Part shown: positions 24,166-34,466 of the stretch, piece by piece
Layout of the letters: the number at the start of each line of letters is the position of its first letter
How positions within the stretch are numbered: the stretch's first letter is position 1
DNA from: Adiantum capillus-veneris
Taxonomy: Eukaryota; Streptophyta; Polypodiopsida; Polypodiales; Pteridaceae
Assembly: GCA_014529385.2 (NCBI GenBank)
Contig: CM043963.1
Span: forward strand, 74,495,412-74,559,411
Direction: 5' to 3'
Length of the DNA stretch: 64,000 bases
Translations under genes and position numbers: made by a program
Notes under the pieces: generated by a model
Seen by the model: only the letters and a program-made list of their open reading frames with translations
What the model was told of the DNA's origin: nothing
Database searches by the model: none

Positions 24166-27100
24166 TTAAGAGATCTCTCTCTCATCCTCGCATAACTCAG
24201 CATAACTTCCTATATCTATATAGAGCTCTCCGTTTAAACACATATCCTCTGTTTCATTTTGTAGCTCCTCTGCATGCACCCCATATAGAGTAGTAGCATC
24301 TTGATGCTCGTCTGGCACCACCGCAGCGGCTTCTGATTGAGCATCTTCTCTGATCTCCTCCATTGATGTCGTTGTGATTGGCACATGGTAGCCTTCATAC
24401 GTCCTTGCACTACGAGGGGCTAACTCTATGACGTACCACCAGTTTGATGTAGACTTTGTAGGATGAAATACTACCTGCCAGAGCCACATAACTTACATGA
24501 GAGCTTTCAAGCACATAACTTGTAAAAGGGGGATGTTAACTATTTATATACTTACTTGTTCACAATGCTCGGGTAGTACGAAAGTGTCTCTTAGGTCAGT
24601 CCATTTCTTAGTAGAATCCACCTCAAGAAAACCAGACTCTCCTCTACGCACAGTAGCGTTTCGACCCTCCATGATTATCTTGAACCATTGCACGTCGAAC
24701 AAGTCGACAAAAAATCCTCTGTAATCGATCCTCAAAATCTCTTGCAGCGTGCCGAAGTAAGTGAGTTCCGCCACCACGGGATCTGCATCAGAGGAACGTC
24801 GTCAACTAGACTGTTCAAATTTTGCCATGATTCCACAATCTTGAGTAAAACGCTTTTTGTCGATTTGTTCCACCCTAAAATGTCGACCTTTACACCATGC
24901 TGCTGTGTATGACTTATACTACAACGAACAAAGATTATGAGTGGCCGTTCAAACGTTTATAAATAAAGTCACTTGCTAGTCGTACATTGCAAACTTACCT
25001 TGGTCGCGCAACCCCGAGAGTACTCCCACTCTTCTTCAGTCACTTCGTCACCGCATTGTTGTGCGCTTTTCAATTGGTTGTGCAACCATCTTAAGCTCAT
25101 GAAGGTTGGTAGGCTCTCCAGAACCGCTGGATAGTGCATCGGTGGTCGTCTTCCCCGTCTCCACTCGATTCGTGCCCTTTGTCGCTCTTGCTTTGCATCC
25201 TCATATTGTGAAATCCACTTTTGCATCACTGGATTGTGAAGCATGCAAAATCGGTTGATTTTAGCCTCTAGATCTTCCGTCATCTTCTTCTCAACACCGA
25301 GATTGCACATGACAATCCCAGATATGCGCTCATCATCTATGGTTCGCCATAGCGTGTCCCGGGATTTATCAAATCCGTCTAGCCACTCTCCAATGTACAC
25401 TAGGGACTCTGATACCAACCAACCTTCTGCCATGCTACCCTCCGGACGTGCCTTTTGACGCACATATCCCTTAAGCGTTTTCATGAAACGCTCTAAGAAG
25501 AACATCCATCTGGAATGAACTGTGCCAGCTATTTCCACCTCATCAACTATGTGAATAAGAAGATGCACCTGAATGGTTAGCATTGTAGTAGGAAAATGTT
25601 TCTCAAACATGCACACAAGCTCCGCAGCATTTAGTTTGGCGAATGGTATGGAGTCTACGTCGATCTCCTTTTGTGAGATCCATTGCACCAGCTTTGCAAG
25701 TTTGTAGATTGTGTTACGGATGTCGAGAGACAAACATCCCTCAATGGCAACCGGTAAAATAAACTGTAAAGTATGTGCAGCAATGATATTAAAGTCCACA
25801 TTTTATGCAATGATATTAAAGTCCACTATGAACGTACCTGACACATTTTATGCCAATCGTGTGACTTCAAACCGGTAAGCTTTCCTTCTTTAGTAAAACA
25901 CGTTCGGAGCGAGTGCATTACGCCAGTGGGGGTCCGCAAAGATCGAATGGCCTCTTTTACTTTGCGTTCTTGGGCTCCTGTGAAAATCCATGGTGCTTTA
26001 GGAAGTTTTATCGATCCATCAGACGCTGTTTGCGGCCAATATTGCTCCATACGATCCACATTTCTAAGGTCAACTCTGGCTCCCAAAGTATCTTTCTTGC
26101 CGGTCAAATGGTCCCATAGTAGATTACCCACATTCTTGAATATGTGCATTGGATCGAGCAAGTGATTGATCACGAGTCGAGGCCAGTATGGTAACTCGTA
26201 CCATAGAGATAGTCTCTTCATCCCTGGAGGCAATCCGTCATCGCACATCTCCTTCTGCTCTAACCATGCTTGTGTAGACATCCTTGGTGGCTCTCTTCCC
26301 AAAAAGCCGTCGCGTAACACATGATTCTCCGGAAGATACGCTTGATGACCTTCGTAGATTTGCTTCTTCAGTGAGGGTGCCCTACGTGCATTCAGTCTAG
26401 GTCCACATGTGACACATGCTCTGTATCCGCTTGTTTGAAGCCCTGCATGTATACACATGATAATAGATCAACTATGGGGAAAAACAAGATTTACAGTGTC
26501 TGAGAGAGGAGTGTCAATAGATCACCTGAGCATTCTGTTAGCCCGGGATAGTCATGCATGGTCCACATTAGAATACCTCTGATCAAAGCATTCCGTCGTC
26601 CTGTGTGTCGGCTCATATCCACCACCTCTATGCCAATCCACAATTGTTGTAGCTCTTCCAATAGTGGACGAAGATACACATCCATATTCCCCACTTTATA
26701 TCGCCCTGGCACAATCAAGCTTAGCCATAGGTGCCCCTTCTTCGTAGTCAACCACGGGGGAATGTTGTAGTTGACGATGACAACGGGCCATACACTGGAA
26801 GATGTTGATCTTTGACCAAATGGATTTACGCCATCCATAGCCAGGCCTAAGCGCAAATTTCGAGCTTCCCTGGCAAAATCCGACCATGTTCCATCTATAT
26901 GTTTCCAGGCTGCGCAATCTGCAGGAATTCGTAGCACACCATCCGAAGATTTATTCTCCTCATGCCATGATGCTAGGGCGGCCATGGACTTACATTCGAA
27001 GAAATGCTTGATGCGAGGAAGCAAAGGAAAATGTCGCAAAACCTTTTGTGGAATTTTTGTCCCGTGGAGATCTACTCGATATCTTTCGGAATCACATTTC

Positions 27101-27894
27101 GGACACTTCTCCATGTCTGTGTATTCCCCTCTGAAAAGAATGCAGTCATTAGGACAAGCGTGGATAGAATTGTAATCCATCCCCAAGTTTCGCAAAATCT
27201 TTCTTGCTTCATCTCGGGAATCTGGCATCACATTGTCAGCTGGTAGAATGTGCTCTTTCAGCAATCTACACAACATAAAAATATGATACAGTCGTGTAAA
27301 AATCTATCAGATCATTATACACCATGAGTTCTATTAAAGTAAACTAATTGTAATAGATCACCTGAAAAGCGCTGTGACGCTAGTGTCACTCCATCCAAAC
27401 TTTGCCTGCATGTTGAGAAGAACCAGGAGTGCTTTCAATCTAGACATACGTGCTCCATTATACAATGATGTATCGGCTTCACTTTTCATATCATCATAGA
27501 TAAGCCTTTCTGAATCCATGATCGTCTCGATCATTTCATCAATCTCGGGCTCAAACATTGCCTCGTTGGGAATGTGCTCTGCATGATCATCCCCCGAGCT
27601 GTCAGAGGCTACATCTTGTGGCCTCACATATGCTGCTTGACCAAAGCGCCTGCGAATACGTCTATTGGGTTGCAAGATTGCTGCTTGTTGGCCAGCGTCA
27701 GAGTCCGACGAGTTATAATTGGCAACAACTCGATCTATAATAGATGGATCGAACTCGCCAAATTCACGAACGTGCTGCAAAGAAACACGTCTTGTCCGTC
27801 GCACAACATGCTTGCATTGATTACAAGGACATAAGACCCTCGTTGAGAGATAGGTGTTTCGGTTGGACGGTCCCACATCCTCGTCGCTACTCAT
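24166..27894 (-). CDS. CACTA TNP2-type transposase, six-exon model with one in-frame stop
   Basis: Proposed exons are 27894-27362, 27265-26526, 26442-25838, 25763-24999, 24918-24556 and about 24474-24166. Every junction has GT..AG and the phases close (533+740+605 is divisible by 3), giving about 1,104 codons. Exon 1 has a Cys-rich N-terminal piece (VLCPCNQCKHV) and KALLVLLNMQAKFGWS. Exon 2 has HACPNDCILFRGEY, CPKCDSERY and the Transposase_21 core (LGLAMDGVNPFGQ, NIPPWLTTKKGHLWLSLIVPG). Exon 3 has LLDPMHIFKNVG. Exon 4 is DUF4218 (HLLIHIVDEVEIAGTVHSRW, ERFMKTLKGYVRQKARPEGS). Exons 5-6 are DUF4216-like. A TGA at 24804-24802 (about codon 920) interrupts exon 5; unless avoided, it removes the C-terminal sixth. 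This nuclear enzyme would cut at the CACTA ends. Confidence 0.85.
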
Positions 27895-27956
27895 AATGAG
27901 GATAAAAAACTTATAACCTAGACAACAAATTTAATATTCTATTGGCATTCTTCGTC

Positions 27957-27992
<36 letters not shown>

Positions 27993-29283
27993 ACCTCACA
28001 TTCTCTAGTCATGTCCAATCCCCGCACACCTTGGTCTAGAGGTGCACGGAGATCAGAACCACCGGGTTATAATCTCGTCTTTATTGGTCAATACCTATAT
28101 TTGTGGGTACAAGAAATCTAGACACCCACGTCTACATGATACTGCATGTAGTGGACAAAATCCCTTTGCCTCTTCTCTAGCTGTAGCACTTCACTTCATC
28201 TTAACATCTTTTCACAGTAGATCTTTTCACTGTTCGTCTAACTCTAAACCCTAAACCGTAAGTAATTCTTGCGTGGACTCGATCTAACGTAAATAAGCGT
28301 AAATCTAAATAAACGTAAATCTAACTAAAAATAAAGCTAAATCTAATTTAACGTAAGTCTAATGACTAGAGGTTGTCTAGATGGTCACTGTGTCGGGGAT
28401 GTAGTGACTCTTGCCGCCCTGAAGATCCACCTTCTTCCCTATCTTCTGAAGACATTTCACCAGTACTTTTGGATCGACGGAGCCCACTATGAGTGAAGGC
28501 AGCAATACCCTATATTCCATTGAGGGCTTTCTTCACCCGCTTCATGCAGGCATCGCAGTCTATGGAGACCCGCATCTAATCTAATATAACATAAATCTAA
28601 ATCTAGCTTAAATAAATGTAAATCTAGTTAAAAATAAACCTAAATCTAATTTAATGTAAGTCTACATATAACCTAATCTTTAACGTCTTTTAAAATAGTT
28701 TCCTACGACGTTATAACTCTCTTCTTCCTGTGTGTGTGCGCGTGTGTGGATGTGTGTGCCAATAAAAAGAGATAAATGGTATAACCTTTCTATCACCCAT
28801 GCCAAGTATGATAGATTGATTATGCCATTTCTCTCTTGAATAATAGGTCTTCAGTTCAACTCCTCGTCGGCTAGATCTTTAGGTCTTTTAATTTTAATTA
28901 GTTTCCTACGACGCTCCCTTAGTTTCTCTTTCTTTCTCTCTCAATGTGTGTGCGTTTTTTTGGATCGTATGCATGTTTTCTTTCTCTTTTCCTCTCTCAA
29001 TGTGTGCGTTTTTTGTTTATGCATGTTCTCTCTCTCTTTTCCTCTCTCAATGCGTGCGTTTTTTGTTTATGCATGCTCTCTCTCTCTTTTTCTCTCTCAA
29101 TGTGTGTGTGCATTTTTTGTTTATGTATGTGTGTGCGTTTTTGCACACTCTCTCTCTCTCAAAAACACTATATGTGTGTGTGTATGTGTGTGTGTGTGAG
29201 AGAGAGCGCGATGGAGAGAGAAAGAGGGGAAGGGAACATGAGAATGAGGAGAGGGAAGGAGCATACCTGGCTCTCCTTCCTCT

Positions 29284-29321
<38 letters not shown>

Positions 29322-29322
29322 G

Positions 29323-29369
<47 letters not shown>

Positions 29370-29465
29370 GGGAGAGCGTTACCTGCTCTTTGCTTGAGGG
29401 CGCCGAAAAACTCAGATCTGAGATCTGAGTTTTTGGGCGCGCTCGGTTATTTTTTTTACCCCAGC
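27895..29465. promoter_or_regulatory. CACTA 5' region upstream of the transposase gene, with microsatellites
   Basis: No coding sequence is seen. It holds a (CT)n tract at about 27960-27991, repeats of the words taaatctaa and acgtaaatct at 28260-28660, mixed CT/TG tracts at 28920-29220, (TG)n at 29288-29317 and (GA)n at about 29330-29368. As the region between the TIR side and exon 1 it should contain the promoter, but I cannot place a start site. Confidence 0.5.
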
Positions 29466-29610
29466 TGGCGTCGCTATGAGCGTCGCAAATTTACAAAGAA
29501 ATTTGCGACGCTCATAGCGACGCTTATAGCGACGCTCATAGCGACGCCGGGATTTTTTTTTTTGAGCGTCGCTGTGTGAGCGTCGCTAATGTGAAGAGCC
29601 TCTTGTAGTG
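29466..29610. repeat. CACTA right TIR and subterminal repeats
   Basis: There are about seven GCGTCGCTAT-type motifs in both orientations, then gagcgtcgctaatgtgaag and CCTCTTGTAGTG. The 29469-29550 part is an inverted repeat around tttacaaagaaattt. Confidence 0.95.
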
Positions 29611-30285
29611 GTGGCACTTTGATTTTTTGTTTGTTCATTTTCATCATTTTAATTTTGTAACTTTGGGGGGTCATATAACACTGATACACCTCTCCAGGCT
29701 CATCACACTAGTAAACTCCCTTTATAATACTTAAGCTAAAGGTTAATAGGGTCAAGCCCACTAGAAAGCCCTAGTACATTTCACACAATGCTGCCTAAAT
29801 CGGATTAAGAACCTAAGTAACCATTAATTATTAGGAAGGCATTCCCCATGGTATTAAGAGAAGATCTCTAACACCTAACTTGGTCAAACTAGCTTAGTCG
29901 GACTTTCTTGATGTTTAAACCTAGACAAGGGATTATGACAAAAAAGACATTGAATTAAATGTTTGATACTAAGCAAATGTGCTGGATATTATGCTACCAA
30001 TCACAATCAAAGCAGACAATCATAGATGCAAAAAAGATAAGGGACAATGCTAATGGACAAGAAACACCTGTTTGTGTTGATGGTGGCGCTTGATCTGAAG
30101 TGTGAACGAGAGAAAGGTTCCATGAAGGTCCAAATCCTATCAATAGCAACACGCTCCTGTACACACTAGGAAACAAAAGGAATACCTCCAGGAGGCACAT
30201 TAGTGGGAAAAGGTACCAACACTTATTGAACACAACAAAAAACATAAGGAACCCTAACCTAATTAGTTGCACTCCCCCTAGAGAG
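29611..30285. other. Unassigned right flank of the CACTA insertion
   Basis: It begins with the gtg duplication. No gene is recognised. A sequence near 29676-29687 (cactgatacacc) is only weakly like a reversed tRNA-Met primer site. Confidence 0.4.
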
Positions 30286-30708
30286 TCAAGGGAATAGGAT
30301 ATTGTAGAGGTTGGGGGGAAACCCTAAGGCTAAACCCCTATCCTCGTCGTCGAGATAAACAAAGTCATCATCCATGAGACCATATGTGCCATCTGTGTAG
30401 TCTTGTAAATTTTCTTCTTCATCATAGGTGCCCATGTTTACTAAGAAGGTCACTAGACGCCTATAGTCATCTTGGTCAAAAGGGTAGGCTTGTGCAATGG
30501 GAGAAACGCTCTCTACTAAGTATGGATCAGACGTGGTCAAGAGACGTACCAGCCATTCTAACTCCTCAAAATTCCTATCACATGCTAGCGTACCTATCAA
30601 ATCCCATTCACATGCAAGCACTGGAAAGACCATGTGAAATATTTGTGAAAAGTAACGAGGGTACCTCTCACCCAAGGCAGAAGTCGATGACTCTAGCGTA
30701 CTAGCCAT
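30286..30708 (-). CDS. Uncharacterised acidic protein, about 140 residues
   Basis: I do not recognise this protein. The minus-strand frame is open from 30744; the first good methionine in sequence context is at 30708 (MASTLESSTSALGERY). It reads RYFSQIFHMVFPVLACEW in the first third, a middle with SDPYLVESVSPIAQAY, and a strongly acidic end (TYDEEENLQDYTDGTYG, DDDFVYLDDEDRG). There is no signal peptide and no membrane segment. About 140 bp upstream is a TATA-like TATATATAAAG (30845-30855), which lies inside the presumed LTR start of Gyp-B. It may be a flanking reading frame driven by the LTR, an accessory frame of the retroelement, or chance. Confidence 0.35.
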   Translation of the reverse strand: MASTLESSTSALGERYPRYFSQIFHMVFPVLACEWDLIGTLACDRNFEELEWLVRLLTTSDPYLVESVSPIAQAYPFDQDDYRRLVTFLVNMGTYDEEENLQDYTDGTYGLMDDDFVYLDDEDRGLALGFPPNLYNILFP

Positions 30709-30930
30709 ATCTGTACACGCAAATAGATGATGGTTAGAGTGCAAATATTACAAGGGTCGTGTTCTTGTGCATAATTTGTTTTTATGATTTTGTGTTATGG
30801 CTCTTGCTCTTTTACTTTTTTATCTTGTTTTTGTGAGTATAAGGCTTTATATATACATTCCCTAAGATTGGAGATTAAGAGGTCAGGGAGAAAGGTTGAG
30901 AGGGAAGCAAGTGAATAATGGATGTCAACA
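30709..30930 (-). repeat. Start (U3) of the 3' LTR of Gyp-B, left extent unknown
   Basis: The minus strand begins TGTTGACATCCATTATTC right after the purine tract and carries a TATA-like box at 30845-30855. The left end was not found. The sequence does not match the presumed 5' LTR at 41489-42073. Confidence 0.5.
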
Positions 30931-30949
30931 AACACTCCCCCCTCCCTTG
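30931..30949 (-). other. Polypurine tract of Gyp-B
   Basis: The minus strand reads AAGGGAGGGGGGAGTG followed by TT and the LTR start. It lies just downstream of the pol frame stop at 30956, as expected for a Ty3/gypsy element. Confidence 0.7.
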
Positions 30950-30955
30950 GGTAGA

Positions 30956-33900
30956 TCATACCGTTTGAAATGATGTCGTCACGCTTTGAAACCAATTGTT
31001 CCAGTTGGTAATAGGTGAGGATTTTTGCCAGTAGTTTTCTATTACCCTAGGTGCCTCGTCAAGTTGCAAGGGTGGTAAGGTACTCTCCCAGGATCGAACT
31101 TGAAGTGGTTCATCAGGTGATTCTTGAACACTGGAAGGTGTGGATTCTTTTGTAGCTTCATGGAGGTCCACTACTATAGATGGAGGCTGTGTAGAAGCTT
31201 TTACCTCTATGGATGTATTACATGAGGAGCTAGAAGATTCATGGAACTCCCCCCTTCCTGAGCTAGGTGGAATAAATTGGTTTTGCATTGGAGCCCAAAC
31301 TAGCTCTGGACTAGGTGTGTAGCATTCTGTGATCTTTCCCTTCCCACGGTCTGCCATTGGCTTTAGCGTTACACTGTTTGACTCATATGGATTTGTTGTC
31401 GATAGGGAAGGACACATTTTACGTTTAGGTACCCAAATTTGCTCATTTTCATCATAGTAGCTTTGGGCTTCTAATAGTCGTTTTGGAATCCATCGTGATT
31501 TGTTCTTGACTCTCCTTGAGCGCGCTCTTGGTTCTCTAGGGAATTTTTTTCTTGAAATGGATGGGAGGGTTGAGGTAGTTGGAAGTAAGGCCTTGGGGAC
31601 CCATTGATATGTACTCTTAGGTCGTGCAGGAATCCATCGTGATTTGGTCTTGACTCTCCTTGAGCGCGCTCTTGGTTCTCTAGGGAATTTTTTTCTTGAA
31701 ATGGATGGGAGGGTTGAGGTAGTTGGAAGTAAGGCCTTGGGGACCCATTGATATGTACTCTTAGGTCGTGCAGGTTGAGTACTTGCAATATTACTGCTTG
31801 CTGCAACTACAAGTGTTGAAGTGCTAGGTTCATGGGTAGCCGGCAAAGACGAGTTAACCACCTTGGCTTGTGAATGTTGGCTATCCTTCAACTTTGCTAG
31901 AGTTTGCAACGTAGGTGACTTTGCTTGAATGATAGGGGTAAGAGTCGGTGGTCGCGTCGTGACACTATCAGTATCCCAATCAATAGTGCATTTGGTTGCC
32001 AATATCCACGTGCGTCCCAGGTTTACGTTGCCTTCCATAGCTCCCGCGGGCATGACTAGAAACCTCTGCACTATGCTTCCATTGTCATAGACAACAGGGG
32101 TCTGAAGGACTCCAAGAATAGCAGTTTTCTTTTTATTAATGCCCTTGACTTGCATCGTACTCGGGGATAGGGTCGGTTTCCCTAATTGACACCAAACTCC
32201 ATAGGATAACAAATTGTGTTTAGCTCCCGTATCTAATAAGGCATTGTATAGTACTTTCCCATAGGGGCTATTTAGCTCAATTGGGTATCGTAGCGGTGGC
32301 TCAGATTCTAATGAGTCTTCATCTGTGTCCTCGAAAAATGCTTGCGTGATTCCCAGATTAGCCTCTCGTTGGCATCTAAGACGTTGTTGTCGTTCTCGAG
32401 CCTCAACTCTTGCTTGGATTTTTCTAAGCTCTGCTTGTTCCTTGGCAGCCTTCTTTTGATGGATAGCTTGCAACTCTTCCTGGCTTAGAGGATCATAATA
32501 TCTTTTGAATTTACTCCCATTAAGGAATCCAATGGTTTCAACTCCATCTAGAGTCTCCACACGAATGGTACCCTGCGGGGTAATTTCACACACTCGATAT
32601 GGTCCCTTACCAGCGTATTTCAATTTCTTCTTTTCATTACGTACCCAGTACATAAGAACTTTATGACCAACCTTGATGTCTTTATCCTTTAAATGGCTAT
32701 CAAACCACTTCTTTCTCCTATCCTTCTCCACTAGAGCATTTCGCACAGCTAATTGCCTCTCTTCATCTAGCCTTTCCAGGATATATAATCGCTCAACTAA
32801 GGGGTTACCATCCCAACCTTCTTGAGAAGCTACTCGAAGACTAGGAATGACAAACTCCCATGGCATAACTGCTTCTTGGCCATACACCATCTTAAATGGT
32901 GTGCAATTAATAGTAACTTTATACGCAATACGATAAGCCCATAAAGCTGATGTAAGCTTTAGGTCCCAATCAGTGCGATGAGCCTCAACTGTCTTTGTCA
33001 AAATGGAGATGAGTGTTTTGTTGGTACTCTCAGCTTGGCCATTTGCTTGGGGATAATAGGGTGTAGACTTGTGGTGAGATATCATGAAGTTTGATGTGAG
33101 TTCTTTTATTACTTCATTTATAAAATGAGTTCCATTGTCACTCACAAGTTCAAAGGGGCATCCAAAACGTGTGATAATGTTCTCAAAGAGGAACTTACCT
33201 GTTGTTTTTGCATCCGCCTTTCGTGTTGCTTTTGCTTCAGCCCATTTGGTTACATAGTCGGTAGCCACAATGATATATCGTGATTGCGTGTTACGTGCAA
33301 CCGGACTAATCGGTCCTACAAAGTCTAAGCCCCACTTTTCAAATGGTTGGGTTACCTTGATGGGATGTAGAGGCATCCTATCACTTCTTTGTGGCTTCTT
33401 CAAGCGTTGGCATTCATCACATCCCTTTGCAAAAAGTGATGCATCCTTAAACAGAGTGGGCCACCAATAGCCTGACTGTAAGATCTTTCGGGCAGTCAAC
33501 TTTCCTGAAAAGTGACCACCAGCTACGCCCATGTGTGCCTCTTGTAGAATATATAAATACTCATCCTCGCGGGCACAGCGTCTAAGAACATCATCTTTTC
33601 CTCTCTTATAGAGAGTTCCCGCCAGTAAGCGATAGGGTTCGCATTCCTTGATTAATTTTCGAGCTATATCTTTTCGCAGCTCTTTGGGTGGAAAACCATT
33701 AACTAAGAAGTTAACAATCTTTTCACTCCATTCAGGCATTGTCTCAACAATGAACAAAGGAGTATCAGGCAATTCATCATCAACCCCCGTAGGAGCTTCG
33801 CCATTAGGGATACGAGATAAATGATCCGCCATGACATGTTTTCTCCCAGGCCTCATAACAACGGTGAAGTCAAACTCAAGAAGAATTAACAACCATCGTG

Positions 33901-34441
33901 TAATTCGACATGTGGAACACGGCTTGTTTAGCAAATATAGCAATGCTTGATGATCCACATAAAACACAACCTTGGTAGCAAGAAGGTAATAGCGAAATTT
34001 CTTTACTGCGTAAATCATAGCTAGACCTTCGCACTTTGTAGTAGTGTAGTTCATCTCGGCATCATTTAATTGGCGACTTGCAAAGCTAATAGGGTAGTCC
34101 AATTTATGTTCTCCTGGTTGAGTTAGAACACACCCAATAGCAAAGTTTGATGCATCAATATGCACATGAAAAGGTACATTCCAATCAGGTGTTCGCAGGA
34201 TTGGAGCACTTGTTAGGGCCTTCTTTAATAACTCATAAGATTGATGACATTCTTCCGTCCAGTGTAACTCGATAAGAAGCTTGTACAATGGACGCGCTAT
34301 CTTGGCAAAGTTTAAAATAAACCTTCGATAATAACCAACATGGCCCATAAATCTTTGAACTCCTTTATAGTTCGTAGGTGGTGGCAAATCGGCAATGGCT
34401 TTAATCTTACTCTCATCTGTGGATATCCCGTTCTTGGACAC
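30956..34441 (-). CDS. Gyp-B pol 3' part: RT thumb, RNase H, integrase, second retropepsin-like domain (1,161 residues)
   Basis: The frame opens in the RT thumb (FMGHVGYYRRFILNFAKIA). RNase H follows with HIDASNFAIG, TTKCEGLAMI and YVDHQALLYL giving its acidic residues. Integrase has the zinc arm (HMGVAGGHFSGK ... CDECQRLKKP) and the catalytic D (GLDFVGP), D (SDNGTHF) and E (GQAESTNK), then GKGPYRVCEI as a GPY/F-like end. After a charged linker, residues about 725-850 form another retropepsin-like unit: ALLDTGAKHNLLSYG (Asp at residue 737, codon 32233-32231) and, about 75 residues on, NVNLGRTWIL. The rest is Pro/Ser/Thr-rich with an in-frame 48-residue duplication. A protease after integrase is unusual for gypsy elements. 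Confidence 0.88.
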   Translation of the reverse strand: MSKNGISTDESKIKAIADLPPPTNYKGVQRFMGHVGYYRRFILNFAKIARPLYKLLIELHWTEECHQSYELLKKALTSAPILRTPDWNVPFHVHIDASNFAIGCVLTQPGEHKLDYPISFASRQLNDAEMNYTTTKCEGLAMIYAVKKFRYYLLATKVVFYVDHQALLYLLNKPCSTCRITRWLLILLEFDFTVVMRPGRKHVMADHLSRIPNGEAPTGVDDELPDTPLFIVETMPEWSEKIVNFLVNGFPPKELRKDIARKLIKECEPYRLLAGTLYKRGKDDVLRRCAREDEYLYILQEAHMGVAGGHFSGKLTARKILQSGYWWPTLFKDASLFAKGCDECQRLKKPQRSDRMPLHPIKVTQPFEKWGLDFVGPISPVARNTQSRYIIVATDYVTKWAEAKATRKADAKTTGKFLFENIITRFGCPFELVSDNGTHFINEVIKELTSNFMISHHKSTPYYPQANGQAESTNKTLISILTKTVEAHRTDWDLKLTSALWAYRIAYKVTINCTPFKMVYGQEAVMPWEFVIPSLRVASQEGWDGNPLVERLYILERLDEERQLAVRNALVEKDRRKKWFDSHLKDKDIKVGHKVLMYWVRNEKKKLKYAGKGPYRVCEITPQGTIRVETLDGVETIGFLNGSKFKRYYDPLSQEELQAIHQKKAAKEQAELRKIQARVEARERQQRLRCQREANLGITQAFFEDTDEDSLESEPPLRYPIELNSPYGKVLYNALLDTGAKHNLLSYGVWCQLGKPTLSPSTMQVKGINKKKTAILGVLQTPVVYDNGSIVQRFLVMPAGAMEGNVNLGRTWILATKCTIDWDTDSVTTRPPTLTPIIQAKSPTLQTLAKLKDSQHSQAKVVNSSLPATHEPSTSTLVVAASSNIASTQPARPKSTYQWVPKALLPTTSTLPSISRKKFPREPRARSRRVKTKSRWIPARPKSTYQWVPKALLPTTSTLPSISRKKFPREPRARSRRVKNKSRWIPKRLLEAQSYYDENEQIWVPKRKMCPSLSTTNPYESNSVTLKPMADRGKGKITECYTPSPELVWAPMQNQFIPPSSGRGEFHESSSSSCNTSIEVKASTQPPSIVVDLHEATKESTPSSVQESPDEPLQVRSWESTLPPLQLDEAPRVIENYWQKSSPITNWNNWFQSVTTSFQTV
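31487..31774 (-). repeat. 144-bp in-frame tandem duplication in the Gyp-B pol tail
   Basis: Copies start at 31487 and 31631 and differ by very few bases. They encode two copies of a 48-residue unit beginning ARPKSTYQWVPKALL and ending KSRWIP. The period is a multiple of three, so the frame is kept. Confidence 0.95.
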
Positions 34442-34466
34442 TATATGCCCTAGAATGACTCCATGC

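Larger units (their letters stand above)
21920..29610 (-). mobile_element. CACTA (En/Spm-type) DNA transposon, 7,691 bp, apparently full length
   Basis: The ends are CACTACAAGAGG at 21920 and its reverse complement CCTCTTGTAGTG ending at 29610. The 3-bp target duplication gtg is at 21917-21919 and 29611-29613. Both ends carry many copies of GCGTCGCTAT/ATAGCGACGC subterminal motifs, the binding sites expected for the smaller CACTA protein. Two minus-strand genes are inside: a TNP2-type transposase (24166-27894) and a Transposase_24-type protein (22580-23893). The perfect 12-bp ends, matching duplication and open exons suggest a fairly recent insertion. Confidence 0.95.

Noticed and set aside
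28944-29428. Three overlapping open frames in CACTA 5' region
   Set aside because: Low-complexity CT/TG/GA microsatellite translated in all frames.
29676-29687. Primer binding site next to the CACTA right flank
   Set aside because: Matches TGGTATCAGAGC too poorly and has no matching LTR edge.
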